This document shows, in pieces, positions 15,602 to 23,501 of a DNA stretch of 34,931 bases (position 1 is the stretch's first letter; each line of letters starts with the position of its first letter). The DNA comes from Gemmatimonadota bacterium. GTDB taxonomy: Bacteria > Gemmatimonadota > Gemmatimonadetes > Gemmatimonadales > Gemmatimonadaceae. Position numbers and translations under genes: made by a program. The notes under the pieces were generated by a model. It worked only from the letters and a program-made list of their open reading frames with translations. It was not told the DNA's origin and did no database searches. The stretch is taken from assembly GCA_002737115.1 (NCBI GenBank), contig NSHR01000016.1, forward strand, positions 564-35,494, read 5' to 3'.

Positions 15602-16036
15602 ATGTGGGCCGATACGCTGTTGTCACTCGAACGGGGTCACCTGATCCGCCTCGCGCTGTGGGCCGGCGCGTGTGTGTTGAGCGGGACGTCGCTGCTGGCG
15701 TGGTTGATGGTGCGTCGCACGACGGCGCCGCTGTTGCGGCATTTTGCCGTCCAGACGGCAGCGTGGGGAGCGGTCAACCTCGCGATTGTCGCGTGGGCGT
15801 GGCGCGGACTCGCATTTCGCGACTTCGCCGGCACGCAGCGCTTGCTCAACGTGCTCTGGCTCAACACCGGTCTCGACGTGGGGTACGCCGCGGTCGGCAT
15901 CACGCTGGCGCTCACGGCATGGCGTTGGGGACAGCGCCCGGGCGGTATCGGGGCCGGCCTGGGCGTTGTGGTCCAGGGCCTCGCCCTCGCGTTGCTCGAC
16001 CTCCGTCTCATCGCAGCCATCGGTCCGCTGCAATAA
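15602..16036 (+). CDS. Small integral membrane protein, possibly DUF6992-like
   Basis: This 144-residue protein has about four predicted membrane helices (near residues 15-35, 48-66, 86-108 and 114-138). The conserved-looking segments AVQTAAWGAVNLAIVAWAW and LNTGLDVGYAAVGITLAL recall DUF6992 proteins known from Bacteroidota, but that assignment is from memory and tentative. No catalytic residues can be named. The start is uncertain: ATG at 15602 begins just before the first charged segment and helix, while in-frame ATGs at 15536 and 15542 would add residues that look unlike protein. It follows the cupredoxin terminator and precedes the methionine sulfoxide reductase by 66 bases. Confidence 0.65.
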   Translation: MWADTLLSLERGHLIRLALWAGACVLSGTSLLAWLMVRRTTAPLLRHFAVQTAAWGAVNLAIVAWAWRGLAFRDFAGTQRLLNVLWLNTGLDVGYAAVGITLALTAWRWGQRPGGIGAGLGVVVQGLALALLDLRLIAAIGPLQ

Positions 16037-16102
16037 TCGGCAGCGCGTCCATCGGTTCTTTGCCCGTCGGCACTTCGTCGTCTCCTCTTTCGTTGGCCTC
16101 GC

Positions 16103-16612
16103 ATGGAACCCGTGATCCCCGATCTTCGCGCCGAGCCGCGTGCGAGCGCGTATGCGCAGCTGCTCGAGCTGCAGTCGTTGCTGCTCGCGGGCAGTGACGA
16201 TGCGATCGCTGGTATGGCGACGATCAGCGCGCTGTTGCACCACGCGTTCGGTCATCTGTGGACCGGGTTCTACCGCGTCGTCGAGCCGGGACATCTGCTG
16301 CGCGTCGGCCCGTATCAGGGGTCGCTGGGCTGTCAGGAGATCGCATTCGGACGTGGCGTGTGCGGCACGGCGGCGGCCGAACGCCGCACCGTGGTCGTGG
16401 CCAACGTGCATGACTTCCCGGGACACATCAGCTGCGATCCGCGATCGCAGAGCGAGATCGTGGTGCCGGTGTTCGACGCCTCGGGGGCGTTAGTGGCCGT
16501 GCTCGATATCGATTCAGCGGTTCCGGCCGCGTTCGGAGAGGCCGATCGCGAGGGGCTCGAACAGTTGGTGGCTTGGTTCGCCCGCGCGACGTACGTTCCC
16601 GTCCCTTCCTGA
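16103..16612 (+). CDS. msrC: Free methionine-(R)-sulfoxide reductase (GAF domain)
   Basis: This 169-residue single GAF-domain enzyme reduces free L-methionine-(R)-sulfoxide using thioredoxin, a repair role in the cytoplasm. The three redox cysteines are present at C77 (GCQEIAFG), C87 (GVCGTAA) and C111 (HISCDPRSQSEIVVP). Their spacing (10 and 24) is the same as C84, C94 and C118 of the E. coli enzyme. The substrate-binding WTGFYR and the LDIDS segment are also conserved. ATG at 16103 matches the family N terminus. The HD-domain gene begins 20 bases downstream, so the two probably share a transcript. Confidence 0.93.
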   Translation: MEPVIPDLRAEPRASAYAQLLELQSLLLAGSDDAIAGMATISALLHHAFGHLWTGFYRVVEPGHLLRVGPYQGSLGCQEIAFGRGVCGTAAAERRTVVVANVHDFPGHISCDPRSQSEIVVPVFDASGALVAVLDIDSAVPAAFGEADREGLEQLVAWFARATYVPVPS

Positions 16613-16631
16613 CTCCTCAGTCGCCCCGTCG

Positions 16632-17228
16632 ATGACCGGCTACTCCGATCGGATCAACCACGCCTTCGCCTTCGCGGCGAAGCACCACGATCAGCAGGTC
16701 CGCAAGGGCACGCGGCTCCCGTATCTCACGCATCCCGCGAACGTCGCGATCATTCTCACCCGCTATGGGTGCAACGAAGACGCGGTGGTCGCGGGCATCT
16801 TGCACGATGTCGTGGGCGACTGCGTTCGCAATGGCTGGACGGGCAGCATGCTCGACGAGCGCATTGGCGCCAAGTTCGGCACCAGCATGCTCGCACTGCT
16901 CCTGTCCGTCACGGAGCGTCGCACCGATGATGACGGTGTCGAACTCTCGTCGGATGATCGCAAGGACGACTTCCTCGCGCGGCTTTCGCTCGCGAGTGCC
17001 GATGCGCTCTGGGTCTGCGCCGCCGACACGGTGCACAACGCCAACTCTATTCTCTCCGACCTGCGCCGCACGTCCTTTCCCGAAACCGTATGGGGGCGCT
17101 TCGCCGCCGGACGCGAGGGCACGGTGCGCCAGTATGCACGCGTGAGCGAGCGACTGCGCGAGATCGGGTTCACCGCCCCGATCGTGGACGAACTCGCGCA
17201 CGCCGCCGCGGAGTTGGGCCGGATCTGA
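16632..17228 (+). CDS. SpoT/MESH1-like HD-domain phosphohydrolase with a substituted catalytic Glu
   Basis: This 198-residue stand-alone HD domain resembles the (p)ppGpp hydrolase domain of Rel/SpoT and MESH1. The opening HDQQVRKGTRLPYLTHPANVA matches the family. Metal ligands are kept: H34 (LTHP), H58 and D59 (ILHDVV) and D132 (AADTVHNA). The family motif HDxxED reads HDVVGD, so the catalytic Glu is Gly62 while Asp63 remains. There is no synthetase, TGS or ACT domain. It may be a hydrolase with changed chemistry or substrate, or a degenerate copy; sequence cannot decide. ATG at 16632 follows msrC by 20 bases. A palindromic element lies downstream, before convergent ispG. Confidence 0.82.
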   Translation: MTGYSDRINHAFAFAAKHHDQQVRKGTRLPYLTHPANVAIILTRYGCNEDAVVAGILHDVVGDCVRNGWTGSMLDERIGAKFGTSMLALLLSVTERRTDDDGVELSSDDRKDDFLARLSLASADALWVCAADTVHNANSILSDLRRTSFPETVWGRFAAGREGTVRQYARVSERLREIGFTAPIVDELAHAAAELGRI

Positions 17229-17253
17229 GCGTGCTTGCGGCGACATCGAAACG

Positions 17254-17404
17254 GCCGGAACACGGATGACGCGGATGTAAAATGGAAACGACACGGATAA
17301 GCGGTGTGCTACCGCTGCTCCGTGTCGTTTGTTTTACCAGTCAAATATTTTGCTTTTGCTTATCCGTGTGGTTTCGGCGGCATCCGCGTCATCCGTGTTC
17401 TGGC
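17254..17404. repeat. Nested palindromic repeat element (ACGGAT family)
   Basis: This is a 151-base element between two convergent genes. The outer arms at 17254-17277 and 17381-17404 are inverted copies of 24 bases with one mismatch, with core GAACACGGATGACGCGGATG. Inside, 17285-17302 and 17358-17375 are inverted copies of 18 bases with one mismatch. The inner copy also pairs with the middle segment: GTAAAA, AAACGACACGGA and AGCGGT (17277-17305) with ACCGCT, TCCGTGTCGTTT and TTTTAC (17311-17337). The motif ACACGGAT recurs in all arms. The spacer 17338-17357 is AT-rich. No ORF is present. It may act as a bidirectional terminator or be a dispersed mobile palindrome. Confidence 0.85.
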
Positions 17405-17439
17405 AGTAACAATCCGTCCGCCCACACGGCGTCACATGT

Positions 17440-18681
17440 TTACACGCCGACCGTCGTGCCGTAACTCGTCTGAACATAGTTCTCGAGAATCACCAGGAAT
17501 TCCTCGACGATCTTGTCGCCCTTGAGCGTGGTGAAGAGCTTGCCGTCCACGTACACCGGCGCCTTCGGCTCTTCGAACGTGCCCGGTAGCGAGATGCCGA
17601 TGTTGGCGTGCTTGGATTCGCCCGGTCCATTCACCACGCAGCCCATCACGGCGACCTTCATCTCTACCACGCCCGGACGCGACTCACGCCACACCGGCAT
17701 CTGCTCGCGCAGGTAGCCCTGAATGTCTTCGGCCATGTGCTGGAAGAACGTGCTCGTGGTACGGCCACAACCCGGGCAAGCGGTGACCTGCGGGGCGAAG
17801 GAACGCAGCCCCAGTGACTGCAGAATCTGCTGCGCCACGAATACTTCTTCACGACGATCGCCGTTCGGCTTGGGTGTGAGCGACACACGGATCGTGTCGC
17901 CGATGCCTTCGCTGAGCAGGATGGCCAGTGCCGTGCTGGAGGCCACGATACCTTTGGCGCCCATGCCCGCTTCGGTGAGGCCCAGGTGCAGCGGATAGTC
18001 GCAGCGCTTGGCAAGACGACGGTAGCACTCCACCAGATCGGGGACGACGGAAATCTTCGCGCTCACGATGATCTTGTCGTGACCGAGCCCCACTTCTTCG
18101 GCGAGTGCCGCCGAACGCAGGGCGCTCTCGAGCATGGCGTCCATGTACACGTCCTTCGCGGCGCGCGGCTCGGCCGACTTCGCGTTGGCGTCCATCATGT
18201 CGGTGAGCAGGTTCTGATCAAGCGACCCCCAGTTCACCCCGATGCGCACCGGCTTGTCATGATCGATCGCCGCCTGCACGATCGTCGTGAAATTCGTGTC
18301 GCGATGCTTCGTGCCGACATTGCCCGGGTTGATCCGGTACTTGTCGAGCGTGGCTGCGCACTGCGGGTACTTCGCGAGCAGGAGGTGTCCGTTGTAGTGG
18401 AAGTCGCCAATGAGTGGGACATTCAGCCCGCGATCTTCCAGTCGCTGCCGGATCTCGGGGACCGCCTGTGCCGCTTCGTCGTTGTTGACGGTGATCCGCA
18501 CTTTCTGCGAACCAGCCTCGAACAGTGCGGCGACCTGATCCGCCGTGCCGGCGGCATCCGCCGTATCGGTGTTGGTCATCGACTGCACCACGATGGGCGC
18601 GGAGGAGCCGACAGAGACACCGCGCACCTTGGTGGTGACGGTGGGACGACGAGCGCTAAAGCCGTGAACGGAAGACACCAT
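17440..18681 (-). CDS. ispG: 4-hydroxy-3-methylbut-2-enyl diphosphate synthase (IspG/GcpE)
   Basis: IspG is the [4Fe-4S] enzyme that converts MEcPP to HMBPP in the non-mevalonate isoprenoid pathway. It is 413 residues long. The N-terminal TIM barrel contains [33 protein letters not shown] and [15 protein letters not shown]. The C-terminal cluster domain has [12 protein letters not shown] (two Cys), then [19 protein letters not shown] with the third Cys and the cluster-binding Glu. It is the short form without the insert domain of plastid-type enzymes. ATG at 18681 begins [14 protein letters not shown]. It is convergent with the HD-domain gene and diverges from the gene at 18804. Confidence 0.96.
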   Translation of the reverse strand: MVSSVHGFSARRPTVTTKVRGVSVGSSAPIVVQSMTNTDTADAAGTADQVAALFEAGSQKVRITVNNDEAAQAVPEIRQRLEDRGLNVPLIGDFHYNGHLLLAKYPQCAATLDKYRINPGNVGTKHRDTNFTTIVQAAIDHDKPVRIGVNWGSLDQNLLTDMMDANAKSAEPRAAKDVYMDAMLESALRSAALAEEVGLGHDKIIVSAKISVVPDLVECYRRLAKRCDYPLHLGLTEAGMGAKGIVASSTALAILLSEGIGDTIRVSLTPKPNGDRREEVFVAQQILQSLGLRSFAPQVTACPGCGRTTSTFFQHMAEDIQGYLREQMPVWRESRPGVVEMKVAVMGCVVNGPGESKHANIGISLPGTFEEPKAPVYVDGKLFTTLKGDKIVEEFLVILENYVQTSYGTTVGV

Positions 18682-18803
18682 TGAACCCGGTTGAGAGTGG
18701 CAGCCGTAAGGTAGCGCGGGCAGGGTCTCCTCCCCAAGTTCCCACCGCCGGCCAACTGTCTCGCGAGTCGGCCCTGTGTTGCACTCACAACCCCGTGGTC
18801 GCC

Positions 18804-19265
18804 GTGTCCGATTCTACTTCACCGTCCGAGTCGTCCGAGGGAGCCCCCGACCGCCCGATGGCCGCCCCCGCGTCCAAGCCCCGCCAGTCATTTTTGCGGC
18901 GGCACTGGCTGGCGGTCGGTGTCCTCGGGGTGTTCGGCCTCCCGGCGCTCGGGTTCGCCCTCTGGGCCACGATCGCGCTCAACTGGAGCTACTCCAGCGG
19001 CAAACGGGCCGGCTACGTCCAGAAGATCTCCCGGAAGGGATACGTCTGTAAAACTTGGGAAGGCACCCTCTACACCGACATCGCCAAGGGCTTCCGGTCG
19101 GACAGTTTCTCGTTCACGGTGCGCAGCGATTCGCTCGCCCACGTGATCGAGACACTCAGCGGCAAGAGAGTGGCGATGGACTATGAGCAGCACATCTCCG
19201 TGCCGACGTCCTGCTTTGGTGATACGGAGTACTTCGTGACCGGCGTGAATGCGCTGCCGGAGTAG
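18804..19265 (+). CDS. Conserved membrane-anchored protein of unknown function
   Basis: This 153-residue protein has a Ser/Pro-rich N terminus, one membrane helix (near residues 34-57, [25 protein letters not shown]) and a soluble domain outside the membrane. The segment [29 protein letters not shown] is characteristic of a widespread family of single-helix proteins sometimes mislabelled 6-phosphogluconate dehydrogenase; no such domain is present. The start is uncertain: GTG at 18804 is used because a TTG frame start at 18681 would overlap the divergent ispG start, and ATG at 18858 is the other option. Two Cys (in YVCKTW and TSCFGD) could form a disulfide. Confidence 0.65.
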   Translation: MSDSTSPSESSEGAPDRPMAAPASKPRQSFLRRHWLAVGVLGVFGLPALGFALWATIALNWSYSSGKRAGYVQKISRKGYVCKTWEGTLYTDIAKGFRSDSFSFTVRSDSLAHVIETLSGKRVAMDYEQHISVPTSCFGDTEYFVTGVNALPE

Positions 19266-19289
19266 CAGGAGAGTCGCAGGAGAGTCGCA
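19265..19289 (+). repeat. Tandem 11-base direct repeat
   Basis: GCAGGAGAGTC occurs twice head to tail (19265-19275 and 19276-19286) followed by a partial third GCA. It lies in the 29-base gap between the stops of the anchored protein and the convergent FAD oxidoreductase. It is probably a slippage duplication without function. Confidence 0.6.
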
Positions 19290-19294
19290 CGAGG

Positions 19295-20611
19295 TCAGTG
19301 GGGCTGCAGCACGGCCCGCGCCGCATCCTGTCCGCCGCGCGCGGCCCCTTCGAGGGAGCTGGAGTGCAGCACTTCGCTGGCGCGCCACAAGCCGGGAATA
19401 CCACACGCAATCGTCGGGCGGTGGTCTCGCCATCCGGGTGGTTGCGCGAACTGGGCGTAGGGCACGCGCCAGATCGCCGCGCGCGTCAGCGATGCGGTTT
19501 TGGCGTCGGCGGCGGTATCGCCGCCGGCCTTCGCCATGGCGGCCAGCTCTCGGCGCGCCGCCGATTCCAGATCCGCATCGTTTCGATCGGCCGCGTCACC
19601 CACGGCGCTGGCCGCAATCAACGACACACCACGCGGCGCATATTCCGGCGCGACATCGGTGATCGTCACGGCGTGACTCATGACGGCCGACGCATCGGCG
19701 TTGAGCCAGAGCGCGCGACCGGGAATCGGCGACGCCCCGCTCGTGGTGAAGTACACCGTGGTGGTTCCGCGTGCGCCCGACGGCGTCGCGATCTGCACGC
19801 CAGCCGTGGCCGCGAGTCGGGCCGCCGCCGGCGCATCCGTGGCCATGATGACCTGCGCGGCGGGCAGCATATCGCCGCCGGCCAGCACCACGCCCGTTAC
19901 GCGCCCCTCGTACACGGTGAGCGCGTGCACGCTGACATCGGTGCGCACCGAACCCGCCGGCAGTTGCGCTGCTAACTGCTTCGTGAGGGCACCCATGCCG
20001 GCCGCGGGCACGACCGTATCGCCCTCGGCCAGCATCTTAAAGGTGAACAGCAGCACCGACGCACTCGTGGCCAGTGTACGATCCAACAAGATGCCGCCGT
20101 AGAACGGCGCGAAGAATCCGTCGATCACCGACGCGCTGAAACCGCGCGAGGCTAGGAACTCGCGCGTCGTCACGCCGGCGAAGCGCGCCGTGAAGCACTC
20201 GTCGATGGAGAGCTGCTGCGCGAAGCGACGCAGCGCCAGCAGTCGGAGCTTGTCACCCAGCGGCACGGCGCGCGCCATCACGGTATCGATCAAGAGCGAT
20301 GGGTCGCTGAGCGCATCGCCGATCAGTGAAGCCCGGCCATCCAGCACGATGCGCGCGGCCGGCAGGAATTTGCGCGTGGCGAGGGCGTCGAGATCGAGGT
20401 AACGGCGCAGCGTAGGATACGCCGTGAACAGCACCTGAAAGCCGTGGTCGAAGACGAGGCCGTCGCGCGTCGTGCTGCGCACCCGCCCGCCCACCTCCGG
20501 CGCAGCATCGAGCACCAGGATGGGCCGACCGGCGCGATGGATCTCAATCGCACAGATCAGTCCGGCCACGCCGGCCCCGATAATGATGATGGGAGCAGTC
20601 TGGTCAGTCAT
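19295..20611 (-). CDS. FAD-dependent amine oxidase/phytoene desaturase-like oxidoreductase
   Basis: This 438-residue flavoprotein belongs to the NAD(P)-binding/amine-oxidase superfamily (phytoene desaturase, protoporphyrinogen oxidase and relatives). The FAD dinucleotide-binding motif is IIIIGAGVAGLICAIEIHRAG at about residues 8-28. It is followed by VLDAAPEVGGRVRSTTRDGLVFDHGFQV, with the GGR motif that contacts FAD. The C terminus has SSSLEGAARGGQDAARAVL, the usual second FAD segment. ATG at 20611 sits just before the Rossmann motif; the extension to 20680 is rejected. No carotenoid or haem genes adjoin it, so the substrate is unknown. Confidence 0.87.
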   Translation of the reverse strand: MTDQTAPIIIIGAGVAGLICAIEIHRAGRPILVLDAAPEVGGRVRSTTRDGLVFDHGFQVLFTAYPTLRRYLDLDALATRKFLPAARIVLDGRASLIGDALSDPSLLIDTVMARAVPLGDKLRLLALRRFAQQLSIDECFTARFAGVTTREFLASRGFSASVIDGFFAPFYGGILLDRTLATSASVLLFTFKMLAEGDTVVPAAGMGALTKQLAAQLPAGSVRTDVSVHALTVYEGRVTGVVLAGGDMLPAAQVIMATDAPAAARLAATAGVQIATPSGARGTTTVYFTTSGASPIPGRALWLNADASAVMSHAVTITDVAPEYAPRGVSLIAASAVGDAADRNDADLESAARRELAAMAKAGGDTAADAKTASLTRAAIWRVPYAQFAQPPGWRDHRPTIACGIPGLWRASEVLHSSSLEGAARGGQDAARAVLQPH

Positions 20612-20716
20612 GCTTTTGAACGGTGGCGGAACGTAGCGATCAACAAGTATCCCCACATGCACAACAGCGCGACGAGTCACGGAGTTGCCTGTTTCGGTTG
20701 TTATGTGTTCCTCACG

Positions 20717-21412
20717 TCACGCGACGCCGAGCAACCCCGCGACATCGGCCAACCGATCTACCGTGACCACGGCCCCAGCGGCGCGCAGGCGGCTGGCCGA
20801 CACGATCTCGGCGTAGCCAATCACCGTCATGCCGGCGGCGGTCGCGCCTTGCACGCCGAGCGGGCTGTCCTCCACCACGATCGTGCGTGCCGGATCGAAG
20901 CCGAGCGCGCGTGCGGCGTGCAGGAACAAATCGGGGGCGGGCTTGGGTTTGCCTACGTCGACGGCCGAGAAGCGCTTGCCTTCAAAGCGATCGAGCAGCC
21001 CTGTTTTGCCCAGTGTGGTGCGCATCTTTTCGTGCTCGCCGTTGGACGCCACGCCGTAGCGCATCCCCGCGGCGTCAAGCGCATCGAGCAGCGCCATAAT
21101 GCCATCAACTGGTTCGAGATCGCGCTGCAGCGCCACCGTGACATTCGCGGTGAAGCGCGCCAGCAAATCATCAGGTGGCGCGTGGCCCATCATTTCCGCG
21201 ACGATCTCGACGCAGCGCGGCATCGAGTTGCCCATAAAAATGCTGAGCGATTGCTCCATCGTCATGGGCAGACCGATCTCGGTGAGCAGCAGCGCCCACG
21301 TGCCGTTCGAGATGCGCTCGCTGTCCACCAGCACGCCGTCGCAATCGAAGATCACCCCATCGATGTGGCCACCGTCAACGTGGCCGAACAACTCAGCGGA
21401 GGGGGAGTGCAT
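20717..21412 (-). CDS. HAD-superfamily phosphatase/phosphomutase (beta-phosphoglucomutase-like)
   Basis: This HAD hydrolase has about 231 residues and a small helical cap. The four HAD motifs are clear: I, VIFDCDGVLVDSE (nucleophile Asp and acid Asp); II, VASNGE; III, the Lys in VGKPKPAPDLFL; IV, VVEDSPLGVQGATAAGM. The subgroup includes beta-phosphoglucomutases and sugar-phosphate phosphatases (GmhB/YcjU/GPP-like); the exact substrate cannot be told. ATG at 21412 overlaps the argH stop by 20 bases; an ATG at 21430 would overlap by 38. It is the third gene of the argR-argH unit, perhaps only by transcription. Confidence 0.88.
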   Translation of the reverse strand: MHSPSAELFGHVDGGHIDGVIFDCDGVLVDSERISNGTWALLLTEIGLPMTMEQSLSIFMGNSMPRCVEIVAEMMGHAPPDDLLARFTANVTVALQRDLEPVDGIMALLDALDAAGMRYGVASNGEHEKMRTTLGKTGLLDRFEGKRFSAVDVGKPKPAPDLFLHAARALGFDPARTIVVEDSPLGVQGATAAGMTVIGYAEIVSASRLRAAGAVVTVDRLADVAGLLGVA

Positions 21413-22820
21413 GGCCGTGCGCGAGGTCAACGGGAGTCAGGCTGGCGCGGGCCTGTGCGAGCTGACGTTGCACAGCGTCGTGGCCGGTACCACCGTCGAT
21501 GTTCCGCGCAGCCAGTGAAGCATCGACAGCTAGCGCATCGCGCGCATCGGCACCGAACAGCGCGTGCGCCGCGGTGAACGCGTCAGGGGGCAGCTGGTCG
21601 AGCTCGATGCCGCCTTCTTCCGCCTGACGGACCAGCGCACCCACGGCCCCATGTGCTTCGCGGAACGTGGCGCCCTTCTTGACCAAATAATCAGCCAGGT
21701 CGGTGGCCATCATCGCGCTCGAGCAGGCGGCGCGCATGCGCGTCTTCACGAAACGCAGTTCGGCAATGGCTCCCGCCATCGACGGCAGCACCAGCAGCAG
21801 CAGATCGATCGCGTTGAACAGCGCGCGCTTGTCGTCCTGTAAATCTTTGCTGTAGCCGCTGGGCAGTCCCTTGATCGTACCGAGAATCGATACCAGGTCG
21901 CCCAGCACGCGGGCGCCCGAGCCACGGGCGAGTTCGAACACGTCGGGGTTCCGCTTCTGCGGCATCATGCTGCTGCCCGTCGAGAAGCCGTCGCCGAACT
22001 TCACGAAGCCGAATTCGCTCGTGCCATACAGAATCATGTCTTCGGCCAGGCGCGAGCAGTGCGCGGCCGTCATGGCGCAGGCGAATAGCGTTTCGGCCAC
22101 GAAATCGCGATCGCCGGTGGCGTCGATGCTGTTGGCCGAAATGGCGTGAAAACCCAGCGACTCCTTGAGCAACACACGTGACACCGGGAACGCCGACCCG
22201 GCGATCGCCCCCGAGCCCAGCGGCATTACCGACGTGCCACGCTCGGCGTTGGCGAAGCGCGTGCGGTCGCGCGACAGCGGCCAGAAGTGCGCCAGCAGCC
22301 AGTGCGTGCCGCTCACCGGCTGAGCGCGCTGCAGGTGCGTATACGCCGGCAGCACGGCATCGGTGAGCGTTTCGGCCTGCATGAGCAACGACTGCTGCAG
22401 CTCGGCGATGGCGGCATCCACGCGATGGCAGGCATCCATCGTCCATAAGCGCGAGGCCGTCGCGACTTGGTCGTTGCGCGAGCGGCCGGTGTGCAGCTTG
22501 GAGGCGACGGTGCCGGCTTCCTCGTGCAGGAGCCGGTCGATCATCGTGTGAATATCTTCGTCGGTTGCCACCGGCGACGCGCCGTCGGCGATGCGCTGCG
22601 CCACGCGATCGAGCCCCTGCTGCAGCGCGTCGCTCTCGTCGCGCGTGAGCACGCCCGCGTCGCCGAGCGCCCGCGCCCACGCCTTGGACAGGCGCACGTC
22701 ATGCGGCCAGAGTCGGAAGTCGGTGCCGATCGAGCGATTGATCGCATCGAGGAGCGGCGATGGGCCGCCGGCGAATCGACCACCCCACAGCTTATGGGTT
22801 CCGGCTTCGGAAGGGCTCAC
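21393..22820 (-). CDS. argH: Argininosuccinate lyase
   Basis: ArgH splits argininosuccinate into arginine and fumarate, the last step of arginine synthesis. It is 475 residues long and belongs to the fumarase/aspartase superfamily. The start MSPSEAGTHKLWGGRFAGGPSP matches the family (KLWGGRF). HTGRSRNDQVAT and the catalytic flexible loop GSSMMPQKRNPD are present, and AYTHLQRAQPVSGTHWLLA carries the active-site THxQxAQP motif. The ATG at 22820 is 44 bases after the argR stop, so argR and argH are likely co-transcribed. No argG (its partner step) is in the window. Confidence 0.95.
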   Translation of the reverse strand: MSPSEAGTHKLWGGRFAGGPSPLLDAINRSIGTDFRLWPHDVRLSKAWARALGDAGVLTRDESDALQQGLDRVAQRIADGASPVATDEDIHTMIDRLLHEEAGTVASKLHTGRSRNDQVATASRLWTMDACHRVDAAIAELQQSLLMQAETLTDAVLPAYTHLQRAQPVSGTHWLLAHFWPLSRDRTRFANAERGTSVMPLGSGAIAGSAFPVSRVLLKESLGFHAISANSIDATGDRDFVAETLFACAMTAAHCSRLAEDMILYGTSEFGFVKFGDGFSTGSSMMPQKRNPDVFELARGSGARVLGDLVSILGTIKGLPSGYSKDLQDDKRALFNAIDLLLLVLPSMAGAIAELRFVKTRMRAACSSAMMATDLADYLVKKGATFREAHGAVGALVRQAEEGGIELDQLPPDAFTAAHALFGADARDALAVDASLAARNIDGGTGHDAVQRQLAQARASLTPVDLAHGHALPLR

Positions 22821-22864
22821 AGAAAACTCACGACAGGGTTCGAAGGAAGGACGACGAGGGAAAT

Positions 22865-23329
22865 CTAGGCGGTCCGCAGATAGGCGCGGAGCTTCTTCAG
22901 AACGCGCTCTCGCCCCTCGGTGGAGCGGCAGATGACGAGCACCGTGTCATCGCCGGCGATGGTCCCGGCGACATCGGGCCACTCCAGTTGATCGAGCGCC
23001 TCCGCCACCGGCTGCGCTCCCGACTTGATCGTGCGGGCGACCACGAGGACCTGCACGCCTTCCGCCGCGGTGAGCAGCTGCGGCAGCATCCGCTCGAGCT
23101 GCGCCAGCTCCTCGTCGTTGGCGGTGGCGTCGGAGAAGGCGTAGCGAGAGTTCCCCTGGGTATCGGGGATGCGGGCGAGGCGGAGCTCGCGGAGGTCACG
23201 TGACAGCGTGGACTGGGTGACCGCCCAGCCGCGCTTGGCGAGCTGTCGACGGAGCTCTTCCTGGCTGGCCACGGCTTTCGCGGCCACGATTTCGCGAATG
23301 ACCTGATGGCGCTGGTTTTTGACGGACAC
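22865..23329 (-). CDS. argR: Arginine repressor
   Basis: ArgR is the arginine-sensing hexameric transcription factor of 154 residues. The N-terminal winged helix includes NQRHQVIREIV, SQEELRRQLAKRGWAVTQSTLSRDLRELRLARIPD (the SR in TLSRDL is the DNA-contact hallmark). The C-terminal oligomerisation and arginine-binding domain has DQLEWPDVAGTIAGDDTVLVICRS (GTIAGDDT, the Asp pair that binds arginine). GTG at 23329 starts at the family N terminus. It diverges from argC, with a composite ATGCA/TGCAT operator between them at 23427-23453, so autoregulation is likely. Confidence 0.94.
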   Translation of the reverse strand: MSVKNQRHQVIREIVAAKAVASQEELRRQLAKRGWAVTQSTLSRDLRELRLARIPDTQGNSRYAFSDATANDEELAQLERMLPQLLTAAEGVQVLVVARTIKSGAQPVAEALDQLEWPDVAGTIAGDDTVLVICRSTEGRERVLKKLRAYLRTA

Positions 23330-23412
23330 GAGGCGGACTCCGGCGAAGCGGTTCGGCGCCGAATTATGCGCGACCGCGAGAAAAATGACGCACCGCTGTG
23401 ACACAAAGCTGA

Positions 23413-23453
23413 TTGACAGCACGGCGATGCAAAATTATGCATTAATTGTGCAT
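23413..23453 (+). promoter_or_regulatory. argR-argC divergent control region with composite ArgR operator
   Basis: TGCA occurs three times at 23428-23431, 23438-23441 and 23449-23452. These make two overlapping dyads, ATGCA-N6-TGCAT (23427-23442) and ATGCA-N7-TGCAT (23437-23453), sharing the middle element. The 27-base stretch is strongly AT-rich against its surroundings. ARG boxes with TGCAT half-sites are known in Actinobacteria, so ArgR is the obvious ligand. A TTGACA at 23413-23418 is followed 17 bases later by TATGCA (23436-23441), a possible argC promoter whose -10 lies inside the operator; the -10 match is weak. Confidence 0.72.
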
Positions 23454-23501
23454 ACTCTACCGGACTTCCCGCAACTGCCAAACCTGACCGTTACCGAACC
23501 G

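Noticed and set aside
18681-18803. N-terminal extension of the anchored protein from TTG at 18681
   Set aside because: It would overlap the divergent ispG start codon and has no family-like sequence.
23340-23501. Possible arginine attenuator or leader peptide before argC
   Set aside because: No run of Arg codons and no terminator hairpin between the operator and argC; ArgR control is enough.
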